From the NCBI RefSeq assembly GCF_020085105.1, contig NC_058052.1, positions 23,011,733 through 23,075,732 of the forward strand: a DNA stretch of 64,000 nucleotides, written 5' to 3'. The translations under genes were made by a program, and so were the position numbers. The stretch comes from Siniperca chuatsi (taxonomy: Eukaryota > Chordata > Actinopteri > Centrarchiformes > Sinipercidae). This document shows, in pieces, positions 10,561 through 21,352 of this stretch (position 1 is its first letter; each line of letters opens with the position of its first letter). The notes below the pieces were generated by a model. That model did not search any database. It saw nothing but the letters and a program-made list of their open reading frames with translations, and was not told where the DNA came from.

Positions 10561-12690
10561 TTAGGAAGTGTCATATGTTTGACCACTTCTTGAACTCCCT
10601 GTTTTTATTACATTTTCTGTGTATGATGGGGTTTTTTTTTTTTTTTTTTTAAAAAAACGTTTTATTTTATATCTCTATGATTTGCTTGCAGTCACCGAGG
10701 CTAGCTGCTGGATGGTCATGAAATTCCTCCAAACTGTACAGCTGCCTACTTTAAACTGTCTGTCTGTCCAGATGTCAGATTTTCTGTTTCTACACGTGTT
10801 AAATACAAGAGTGTGGAGGATTTAGAGCTATTTAAAGGCACCTTTAACTGAGTTGGACTGAGTAACGTTAACCAGCATTAAAGTAGTGTAACGTTAACAC
10901 GTTACTCTTGCTGCTGAGTAATTAGCAGCTTAGTGTAATTACTTTTTTAAAAGTAATGACTAATTGATTAGTTTGCCCAACACTGTTTCCAAACATTTTT
11001 TTGTTGCAGTGTTTGCAATCGGTTTAAAAAAAAACTAATCAAACTGGTTGACACTGGCAGATATAACCTTAAGCACACAGTACTGTTTGAACGGCACACC
11101 GTCAAAAACAATATATTTTACAAGCTACAGACACATTTTTATTACATAACTAAAGAGTATTCACTTTGCTGTTAGCACGCTAGCATTAACACGTTAGCTA
11201 GCCCGTTTAGGCTAATAACATGAGTTGGCTATCTAAGCTAGCAAACTCCAACAACAGACGGCCTTTTTAAAAATGTGTTTTTTATGAAGATTTATGCCAC
11301 TCTTGTCTCCACACCTGAACTTATATCAACCAACAAAGCGTTAGTTTTGTAAAGCGCCAATCGCAACCCCTTCACATTAGTTAGCTAACTAACATTTACA
11401 GACATTAATTCAGACACTGACACGTCTGAAGTAGCAAAACAGGCGTATATTGTTCGACAGCAGCAACAAACGATACAGTGAAAATGCTTAACGTACCTCA
11501 ACTCACTGCCACAGGAGAAAATAGAGCTGGTCTTTTCACCCAGAGCTATTTTCCCGGAGGGTAAGTTAGTTGCTCGTTTCCTGCCTGTGTGCGAACCTTG
11601 TGGCCAGTCGTATGGACGTTTTTCTGTCGCTGCACTCCTCATTCCCACTAACGAGGTTATGTGATATCTTTCCAAGGGTCCTTTAATATTGCAGGCTAGC
11701 TTACTTCAGTTCCTTGTATGAGTTTAGATAAAGACAAGTTAAGAAATGGCTACAGCAGGCTTCATCCAGCCCAATAAGGGTCTCATTGGGTAAACAAAAC
11801 ATAGGAGTAGATTGCAGATTGGATGCTGGATAATTATTTAATTCATGTTTTAAATTCTCTATAAACCACATCAGCTAACATGTCTGGACATAATAATAGC
11901 AATATTATTGGTGCTATATCAATTTATTTAGCTCTTTAGTGTTTATGAGGGTCTTAAAATTGAAGACTTTTATGGTGAAATCTCAATTTACATTTTGTTT
12001 TAAGATATCTGTGTTGTAGCAATCAGTTGAGCAGTATCTGTTTTATTTAGTAATGTAGATGTCTAAATACCAGTGCAGAAACTAAAACATTCACAATGGT
12101 TAAAATGTGATGACATTTTTTTTTTTTTTTACTATCACTAGCTTACTATTCATTTCGAGAAAGATGAACATAATTTCTTTGAAATCATCATCAATGTAAA
12201 GCTGGAAGATAGAAAACAAGTAGATGAAAGAATGCTGGAGTTAGAAATTGTCACAGTTCCTACTCATAATTTATCTTTGTTGGGAGTTAGCCTAGCATTG
12301 GCTAATTTACAATTCCACTATGAGTCAGTTAGTTAGAGAGTATGCTTATTTTATTGTATGCCATCACTAAATAAAGATCCTTTTAATACTACAAAAACAT
12401 ATAAGAACCAGCCACTAGGTTCTTCAACTGGTGATGCCTTTTGAAGAACCATTTGCTCTGTGAATAGAGATGTAGCTCACCTTTGGTGGACCCTGAAATG
12501 AATGCTGCCTGTTGATACACATTTTCATCTGTAATCATTTATATTTTTACACTTTGCTTTATTTTTTACCCTATTGGCAGCTTGTTGTCGTTTTTTTTTT
12601 GTTCAGCTTGCACTGTTTCCATCCCAGTCACATCCCAGTGCTTTAAGGGTCAATTAAAGTAATCCACAGAGTCTTAATTGGCAGGACTTC
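10561..12690. other. Intergenic DNA upstream of cnrip1
   Basis: AT-rich with T-runs at 10628-10650 and 12117-12130. A more GC-rich patch at 11340-11680 has an open 96-codon minus-strand frame without recognised similarity, and on the plus strand a strong donor-like AGG|GTAAGT near 11560. Near 12415-12455 a fragment with TAGGTTCTTC and GAAGAACCA looks like an old MITE. No gene can be supported. Confidence 0.45.
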
Positions 12691-13009
12691 AGCACCGCGG
12701 ACAGCGACATAAAACCATGTTTTATGTTGAAATTAAACGAGAGAGCTGAATTAGAAAGGCGAGTAAAGAGGAAGAGAGCGAGGGAGAGGCTGGTGTGAGG
12801 GAGTGAGAGATTTCAGAGAGAGAGAGCATTGGTTGGGATTAGGCCTGTGCTGCAGGTTGGACGGGATTACGGAGCGCAGTTCCCTGTGCTGTGCGCTCTG
12901 CTATGGACTTCTCCGCACGGCATTTCTCCGTCTGCTTGAACTGATCGACAGCTGAGACCCACACCCGGCAATCCCACTGATCCTGGTGATATACTAGCTA
13001 TATGGAAAC
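12691..13009 (+). promoter_or_regulatory. cnrip1: cnrip1 promoter and 5'UTR
   Basis: This GC-enriched stretch before the cnrip1 start has a GA-rich run near 12740-12830 and a CpG-containing part near 12860-12980. No convincing TATA box is placed, so the exact transcription start is unknown. Confidence 0.5.
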
Positions 13010-16000
13010 ATGGCCGACGTCCCTCAGATCGTCAAAATTGGGATTTCCTTGAAGATGCTTCCCAACAACACCGCGGTGTACTTCAAGTCCGACGGCGCCA
13101 GGTTCGGACAGACCCGGACCATCAAGCTGCTGACCGGGTCCAAGTACAAAATAGAGGTGGTCATTAAACCAGGAGCGGTCGAGGCCACGTAGGTAGCCCT
13201 TCGATTTTTGTTTCAGGCGTGGATCATCCTGACCTGGTCATAACCCGAACTGCTAGACCATTTAAACTGCCACAAAGATCACTTAATTCACTAATGAGCG
13301 CCACAGACACATTTTCGCTCAATGAGGGAAACGTTGGCAAAAGGACAGCTTTCCAAATAATGGAGATTTTGTTGTCTGGATGTGGCATCGCTGGTAGACA
13401 ACCGATAGTTATTGTCCCTTTTTAATATTGGGATTATAGTGACATTATTGTACGGGTGTTTTAATCCCTTTATCTGTAAAATGTTGGTAGTTTCTTTGGT
13501 TGTTTTGGTAAAATGTCTTTCCTTTACAAAGTGAAATACACTGTACAGCAGGACCTTTGTCTGCTTCATCGCCAGAGAGTACAGTAGTTTTCTCGTATTT
13601 TCCCTCTTAATGACACAGAAGCAGGCTACATTTCTTGACGGTTGATTAAAGAATCAAGGATGAGGCTCATTCCTCGCATGCACTGATAGTGGTGACCTTA
13701 AGAGGTTTGCTGAGGAGAAGGCAAGTGCAGATTTTAAGGCTGCATTCATGAACAGTATGGCTATAGTATAGTGTGTAGTATGGGTTATCGTGATTTCCCT
13801 GCAGCAGAGGAAACACATCACTTACAAATGGCGCTTATGCGTTTTGTTATATTTGCATCACACAAAAATATCGTTGCACTGCGTTGTGTTATTATTTCTG
13901 ACAAAAAGCCCGGTACTTGAGCGCTCAACAAGTCCTATTCCCAAGCGCTGGAACATAGGATTTTACGAGGAGCACCTGAAGGCAGCATAAACCCCAATTG
14001 GCCGCATGTCAAATCCAGCACAGATTAGGACTCAGTGTTTGGGCATTGTGTCACCGCCCTCTTGTGATTTGCCTAAAATTCCTGACTGATTATGTAATGA
14101 ATGTTGTTGTCCTTCCATCTCCAAATAAGGATTAGTGTTGGATATGAAAAAAAAAGTAAAATTTGTGGCCATGTACACGATTCCTATAGATTAAATTCCG
14201 TGATTATTTCACGAACTGCAGTGAGACTGTGTTGCAACCTAACCAACCTGCAACATCAGACCGTGAAAAATGCCTGAACTTGCACTCCGGTATAAAAATA
14301 GGTCACACATGCGATGATGCATAGGAGATGTTGTGTTTGGGGCATGCTCATGAAACACAGCTGTAGACCTATTTCACCAAATGGTTTGTCAACATGAAAT
14401 CCTGGCTGGAACAAAAAATGCATCAGTTAGTATGAAGTCACTCACAGTTTATCTATAGCAGGATCCATGTTTTTCTTTTTTTAGCACTTTGTATTCTCTA
14501 TCACAGATACAATTATTGGGTTTATAATCTTTAGTGCTTTTAAATTGCATGCGTAATTTTTTAATAGACCTACATCAGATCAATCAAATATTTTTGGATA
14601 TCTCTTGTCTTTGTTTTATAAACATTCTTTCACTCATGCTATGATGATCTGTCTCCTGTGGTCTCCGATTCACAGGACTCACATGAGCCTTTATTTTTAA
14701 GCATGTTTATTGATGAATCCGTTGTGATGTGCACCTGTCTGCAGGTCGATGAGTGTGGGTGGGGTGACCTTTCCCCTGGAGCAGCAGTCTAAAGACCCGC
14801 AGTCAGTGGTCTATACTGGCCAGTACGACACAGAAGGGGTGGCACACACCAAAAGTGGAGAGAGGCAACCAGTTCAAATCAACATACAGGTAGGGATATA
14901 CTGTACAAAGGGCCGGGAACTAACTTTAATCTGAAGTCCAACATTCAAAAATAATTTTATAGCGTTCAGGATCTGATCTAATGGATAGAGAAGACACACT
15001 GTAGGCAACATCCAATGAAGACCTTGTTTGTTTGGGAGCTTGAAAAATTTAGTGTGTGGAGCCCCTTTCTTTTTTCATTCTTTAACACTGATTTTGTCTG
15101 GCACATATTTGATTTTTGATCAATTTTTTTCTTCTTTTTTTTATTATTTTCTAAATCACCTCCAGCAATACTGGCATAAAGATAATACTCATTGGTTACT
15201 CTAGCTAAACCTCAGTTAGTGGCATGGCAGATGAGGATTTTTTGTTCCTGTATTGCCTTCACTTTCTCAAAGTCACGGCGAGCCAAATATGGTTCTCAGA
15301 AAAGAAAAAAAAAAAATCAAAACAATGACATAATAGACAATTACTAAGCAATCTTTTCCACCACAACAAAATGTTAGGAACATCAACGAACCAAAGATGT
15401 ATTTGAATTCAGCTTGCCTGTAACCCCAACTTTTAAATAGTCAGTTCCACTGATTTCCACACAGTTAAATGATAAGTCTGGTGATATTCTGTATTTTTCT
15501 TGTTGTCAACAATGGTCCCTTGGTAGTGAATTCGATTCCGTCAGCAGAATCCCTTTCTGTCCTCAAAAACTGCTTGAAGACCTACCTCTTCCGAGAGTAC
15601 TTACTCATCTAAAATACTCGTTCTCTCTATCTCTCGATCCTTTACTAGCTCTTTCTCAAAAGAAAAAAGTTATTTGTTAGAACTGAGGGTTGAGGCACTT
15701 ATTCTTGACGGCTTCATTTGTATGTCACCTTGGACAAAAGTGTTTGCCAAATGAGTAAATGTAAATGTAACAAATCCTATGAAAAGACCATAACCAACAT
15801 TTTTGTGAAGCCAAATTCAATTCCTCTGTGCCACAGAGCTCCATTGTTGTCCAAAAACAATTTTAAAAAAAACATCAATGAGCACAACTGTTGCACTAGG
15901 TGACTTGGCTGAAAGTTGTCCCCAACAAATGCACAATTTACTCCTGTTTCAGTAATGTTTGCTAGAAGTGTCCAGCTGTTTTTTTAAAATCATTAAAATA

Positions 16001-17496
16001 TTAAAAAGTATTTGATCAATTATTAAAGATCTTCAGTAGGAACAAATGGGCCATAGACAGAGTGGGGGAGTCAGACTATAAAGTGTTGGTTTTGGCCTTT
16101 TCATGGGGTTTGTTGACAATAACAACAATATTGTTTGTCTCCAGTCTTATCATTTGATCACAGAGTGATCACTTTAGTCTCCAAGTGCTTCACTACGACT
16201 GTGTCTCATCGTGTTCCTGTAATCCTAGGTTAAAGGCTGAATGGCGGTCTCACCAGATGTGTTTATGTTGCTGTGGTTACGGTTCTGTTGAAGTGGATGC
16301 CAGACCCAAGGGTTTCCATGGTTACAGTTTTTTCTTCAGTGTATCCTGATAGCTGTATGGGTGTATTCATGAATGGGGGGGTTGATGGATCTCTCAGGTG
16401 TCAAAGCTTGTAATTAATGTAATAGAATCAAGGCTGCAACTAAGGATCTACTGATTGTTTTCTCAATTAATTGTTGGTCTAAAATGACATTTTCCTTGAG
16501 CCCATGGTGACGTCTTCAAATGTCTTGTTTTGTGGGTCCAAAACCCAAGATATTTAATTTACTATCATTGAACAGAATTTTTGCCTTGTTTGGCTTAAAA
16601 AATTTGCTAAAGGATTAATCAATTATCAAAATTGTTACTAACACCCATGCAGCATAAACACACACCACTGTCAAACCCCAAAATTATACCAAGATGCATT
16701 GTCTTTTGGTTCAAACATCAATCACAAAATTAGTTCCCAGTGTTCAGTGAGCAAATCTTTTCAGCTAGCAGCAATACACAGATGCTCGGAGGAAGCAGCT
16801 GTTGTAGTTCCTGGTGTAACAATGAAAGCACTGCCATCTGACATAAATGTTCAAATATGTTTAAGATAAAACTAACATTTTTAGCTTCTTTTTTGAATCT
16901 TCGAAGGAGAAAGAAAACGTAATGACAAGTTCAAACACAATGTTACAATTGCATATTGCAATAAAATTCTTACAAATATAATTTCATCTGGTTTGACGTG
17001 ACTGTGTCTGTGTGTATCCTACCCATCTGTCCAGTTCACACCCCGGGGCCTCTGGGATGATATGGTGTGTGTTTGCATGTTTGTGTGTGCATGTATCCAT
17101 CTGTCCAGTCAGTATGCTTCCTCTTCATTTGACTTTCACATGATTTTTATTTTGATGATGATATGGTGTGAGTCTCTGTGTCTACGTGAGTTTCTTATGA
17201 GTGTGTGTGTTCCCATCTGTCTACTCTATATGTTTCATCATCACTTCATCAAATCAGGCCACTCAAAGATGCTGAAAACTGTTTGTGTTTGTCTGTGTAT
17301 GTACTCATGTGTACATGTGTTTCTCCTTCAGTTCACAGAGGCGGGAACGTTTGAAACGGTGTGGCAGGTGAAGTACTACAACTACAACAAGAGGGACCAC
17401 TGCCAGTGGGGAAACAGCTTCAACAGCATCGAGTACGAATGCAAACCCAACGACACACGCACACTCATGTGGGTCAACAAGGAAATGTTTGTTTGA
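13010..17496 (+). CDS. cnrip1: Cannabinoid receptor-interacting protein 1
   Basis: CNRIP1 binds the C-terminal tail of the cannabinoid receptor CB1 and modulates its signalling, mainly in neurons. Exons: 13010-13188, 14745-14889, 17332-17496. All joints are GT-AG and phase-consistent, giving 162 aa (human 164). The product begins [16 protein letters not shown] and carries [17 protein letters not shown], then [23 protein letters not shown], then [20 protein letters not shown] and [19 protein letters not shown] at the C-terminus, all strong family matches. There is no signal peptide or membrane segment; it is a soluble beta-rich protein. An in-frame upstream extension of the last exon (from 17062) is intron. 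Divergence from the human N-terminus suggests one of the two teleost paralogues, but a or b cannot be assigned. Exon 1 is duplicated at 10084-10383. Confidence 0.97.
15525..15780 (+). mobile_element. LINE/SINE-type 3' remnant in cnrip1 intron 2
   Basis: The stretch contains a degraded reverse-transcriptase-end-like segment (AAAACTGCTTGAAGACCTAC) followed by the common fish tail with CACCTTGGACAAAAGTGT and AAATGAGTAAATGTAAATG. Such tails end L2-type LINEs and their SINEs in fishes. The family was assigned from memory of the tail only. Confidence 0.5.
16431..16651 (+). mobile_element. hAT-like MITE of the GGCTGCAACTAA family, copy 1
   Basis: It starts with AGGCTGCAACTAAGGATC and ends with the characteristic GATTAATCAATTATCAAAAT. 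Inside is the family's GTCCAAAACCCAAGATAT block. Related copies lie at 38671-38970, 39974-40316 and, inverted, 46800-47053. It sits in cnrip1 intron 2. Confidence 0.7.
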
Positions 17497-19420
17497 TAAA
17501 AACACAAGGTGTGACGTTTTTAATCGTCAGTACGTCGTGATGAAATTCAGACAACATTTGCTGTTGCTTCCTTTTGCTAAAAGGATGTATTTATCCTCAC
17601 TTTCCTGTATTTACTGTCAATCCACTCCACTCGAAGTTTTTTGGGCTTTATTGTAGTCTTTCACTCTTTCCATCATCTACCAATATCAGAAAAACTAAAA
17701 GGGTTTTGTGCTGTAAAAACAATGCATCAGATTTACTGCCAAATCGGATCCTATGGCAGAACATATAAAAGTGAGTTATTGTTTTTTTTTTTTGTTTTTT
17801 TTACAGTGGTTTTGTTTGTTTATGGTGCTTATGCAAATGTGTCAAAATTAATTAGGCACATTTTATTGAGGTTAAATTGAAACATGTAGCACTTCTCAAC
17901 AACCTACTTTAAATCAGTTTTAATTATGTATTGAAAGACTAAGATCAAATGACATTTTGAGATCAATATTTTCTCATGTGCAGTTCAGTTGTGGCATCTT
18001 GTAACCCAGAAGTGTGTTCAGACTTATGTGTATTTACAGTACCATATGTGTGAGTGCACGTGTGCCTGTATGTTTAGCAACAGTATGTGTGTGTGTATTT
18101 TAAAATGGTGCTGGTACAGATGTGTTTATTTGTGTTTATGTACTTTGAAGCTATGTCCATATGTTTCATTCCAAAATGACTATCCAACATTTCCAGAGAT
18201 TCATGTCAAGTCAATTCTAAGAAATCTATTGCTGGCACAAAAGTACAATAAGTCATGTTAACATTTACCAAAATGTTATTATTACCTTGTAAAATAGAAC
18301 ATTTCCCCTCTCCACCAAGTCCAGTGTCCTTGCATTAGTGACATTTTGATTTTTTTGACCCTAAGCAGAATTTTTCCCATCTGTCCTCGTATGGGAACTT
18401 GCCATGACATCTGCAGCTTTTTAATATAAAAAATATGGGGTTTATTTTCAAAATATGCAACAGAGCAGGGCATTATGGCCAAAGAAAATCTCTACACATA
18501 GTTAAAAATGAGGGAATTTAGTTTTTTATCAAAGTATTCTCTATCAGCTACTTTAACAAGTGCAGTAACTTGTACAAGTATAACAAAACACTACTTTCAG
18601 CCTATTTTTCTGCCACTTTTGGCTGTGAGAGACTTTCAGCTAGAAGCCGGTCCTCACAAAACCGAACCATATCTGTATCACTGGGGAGATACCACTTCTG
18701 ATTATCGGAACAGTCCTGTTGGTGTTGTTGCTGCCACCTCAAAAAACCACTTTAAGTCACTCTTGACTGACTCAAGACGTAGTGGTATGCCATGCTACTA
18801 CCCAATCATTACTCAAGATAGCAAGCTAGCTAGCTAGCTAGCCTAACAGACTAGGACATTGTTTGTCTGAAAAAGTTACAAGATAATGCAGTTGCCTACT
18901 TCACACAAAAAAAAGATTGATAGATTGATTTAGTAATTTGGACTTTTACTACATTTAATTAGTCACCCAGGTACCTTGATGAAATCTTTCACAGGCTCTT
19001 GAAAGTGTACAGGTCAGTTCCTCTACGAGCTACTTTTACCCAGAAAGAAATAATATGTCTATCTTCTCAAAAGCACGTTTCAGCTGATATCCTTTAACAA
19101 TGAAACTGCAGTGCACCTCTTCTGCGTCAGCACCTGTAAACCATGAAATTACCCAAAATCGTGTTGTCACACTTAAGTGAACTTGTGCACCTGGATTAAT
19201 TAATAACGGCCCATAGTGTTTTGGAATGAAACTCTTTGTGTAGCTGTGTGTATGTGTATTGTTTTGTGGTACCATTATGTGTACAGTATAATGCATTAAT
19301 GGAAGTAGGAATTTTGTATTTGGGTGAAGTTGTGCCCCTATTTACAGCGTGTTTGTTTTCTCTACCTCTTCTGAAGGACTTAGCCATTAATTTTTGTGTT
19401 TATTAAAGAGAAATAATGTA
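17497..19420 (+). other. cnrip1: Presumed cnrip1 3'UTR and downstream DNA
   Basis: This is AT-rich non-coding DNA after the cnrip1 stop. Candidate poly(A) signals include ATTAAA at 19402-19407, which would make a 3'UTR of about 1.9 kb; the end cannot be fixed without transcripts. A CTAG-repeat lies at about 18826-18842. ORFs in the stretch show no similarity. Confidence 0.35.
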
Positions 19421-19789
19421 TTTGGAATATTCTGAACAAACTGTTTATGACATATCTTAAAATATTTTTTCTATTTCTTGTGGTGAATCGTAATATTTAA
19501 AAAAATAGTATTTTTGTACAATGAACCATTTGAAATGTTATCATATTATTGTGTGTATTTTTGTAGAAATAACTATACAATGTTTTCATTGAAATATTGA
19601 ATTGACCTATACAAGAAATCAGAGCAACAAAATAACAATGAAATAGTGCAATGGTGGTGAAATATACATATCATTCTGACCTTTTTGTGAAAGTGTTGTT
19701 TGTATATAATGCTAATAGTAAAATGGAAAATCTTTTTGTGTGGCAAATGTATTCATTTAACTCATTTATTCTAAATCTACTGTAAACTT

Positions 19790-20593
19790 TCGTAGAAAAG
19801 GTTTCAGTCGTAGTCATCTGGACACTGTTTTCAGAATCAAGACGTTTCGGCTCCCATCCGGGAGTCATTCTCAATTGTGAAAAATGGTCTGACAACTCAG
19901 AAATTTAAGCTACTCTGTGTTACTTAAGCCCTGTCCTCAGGAAGGAGTCTTCCTGAGATTCTGCAGTTACCCTGCCTAGTTTCACCTGAAACTGACCTTC
20001 TTTTGTTTCCATGATGGCCCAGTAATCAGTAATCAGGCCTATTGTTTTCTGGCTGCACCTCCCTCATCACTGTTAAGTACCTGATTAGCATATGATTGGC
20101 TTGTCCATGGTGATAATACACTGTTGTAGATCGTTGGCAAGTTGAATCTCAGACCACCATTTCTGTTCAAAGAGGGGTTTTCTTTTTTCACAAAAATGGC
20201 TTCTTTGACTGCTCTTTCAAACCAACTCTTCTCTCTACTTAGAATCTTCACCTCGCTGTCTTCAAATGTGTGGTTTGTAGCTTTTAGATGCAAATGCACC
20301 TATGAATATTCATCCCTTATGTATCTGGACTGTCTGAAAAACTACAAAGGACCTTTAGACAGCACGATGTTCCTGTTTTCTTTAAACCAGGCAACACTTT
20401 AAGACAGAAACTCGTTCATCCTAAGGACAAGATGCCCACACAAAAACAGAGCAATGTAGTTTACTCTATTCAATGCAGTGAGGAAAACTGCAAAGAATGG
20501 TACATAGGTGAGACTAAACAGCCACTTCACAAAAGACTTTATCAGCACAGACGACACGCTAACTCGGGATTGCAGAGCGCCGTGCATTTGCAA
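19790..20593 (-). mobile_element. Penelope-like element with 5' inversion
   Basis: Two parts of one element meet head-to-head. From 20298 down to about 19790 the minus strand reads the 3' part of the GIY-YIG ORF (HLKATNHTFEDSEVKIL to NSDEGGAARKQ) and the 3'UTR. From about 20299 to 20593 the plus strand reads the preceding part: the end of the RT domain and YSIQCSEENCKEWYIGETKQ. The two parts share TGCATTTGCA at the break, so each continues where the other stops. The WYIGE motif here is the better preserved one in the window. The element is broken and inactive, and lies between cnrip1 and ppp3r1. Confidence 0.85.
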
Positions 20594-20900
20594 CTACTAC
20601 TGACACTGGTTCAGTGTTGGTAGTAGTTTCTGCTCCAGTCCAAACATTTTCTTCAGGAAATGTACAATTGTTAAGATTTTCATTCCAGCTCTACTGTAGC
20701 CTACCTCTAAAGCCACTTAAAATCTTACTGTGGTTTATGCTTAGCATGGATTTAGTGCCTGTCCATAAGGCGGACTCTGTACTATTGATGAACCGATTTA
20801 GTGCTGTAGGGATTACACACAAGGAAGTCCATCTGCCAGTTGTGTTCAGTGAGGTTCAGGGTGCACAGCCAGTACATATATGAAACGGCGGCTTCCTGCA
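20594..20900. other. Short intergenic stretch before the ppp3r1 CpG-rich region
   Basis: Nothing recognisable. The start is a small imperfect palindrome, ACTACTACTGACACTGG with its approximate inverse TGGTAGTAGT. Confidence 0.4.
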
Positions 20901-21352
20901 GTTCAGCCATACCGCCAGCGGGGGGAGCACAAGCACAAACCTATTCAGGAGTGTAACAATATAAATAAATAAATATAACCTATTGTTCCCGGATGTACAG
21001 TACTGCTGCACCTCCCCCCTTCCCCTTCCCTCCCCACCCCTCCCCTACACTCCCCTACACTCCACTCCCCTCCCCTCCGCCACCGCCTGCTTGTCAAACC
21101 GAGCCTCCTCCTCCGCTTACTGTCCCCTCCCAGCGGGTCTCCCTCCCTTTGCCACTGCAGTGAAGTCCTCGGTAAAGGAGAGAGAGAGACGGAGAAGAGA
21201 GCCTGGAGCTGGGTATACGTCCAGGAGGAGACCTCGGAGAGCACCACAACCATAGTTTTTGTATTTCTCGCCACAGTTCGGCGGCCTACCGACTCCCCAG
21301 TTGTACCTCTTTTCCGTTCACATCGCCTGGATTTCATCATCCGACCTGCAAG
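20900..21352 (+). promoter_or_regulatory. ppp3r1: ppp3r1 promoter and 5'UTR, C-rich then CpG-rich
   Basis: A C/T-rich block at 21008-21085 (repeated CCCCTCCC, possible Sp/KLF sites) is followed by GC-rich DNA with a GA-rich run at 21177-21205. The run into the start codon is the likely 5'UTR. The layout is that of a TATA-less CpG promoter. The ORFs through the C-rich block are compositional. Confidence 0.6.

Noticed and set aside
17062..17331. Open frame upstream of the last cnrip1 exon suggesting a longer protein
   Set aside because: It is GT-rich intron. The acceptor CTTCAG at 17331 restores the conserved family sequence at [11 protein letters not shown].
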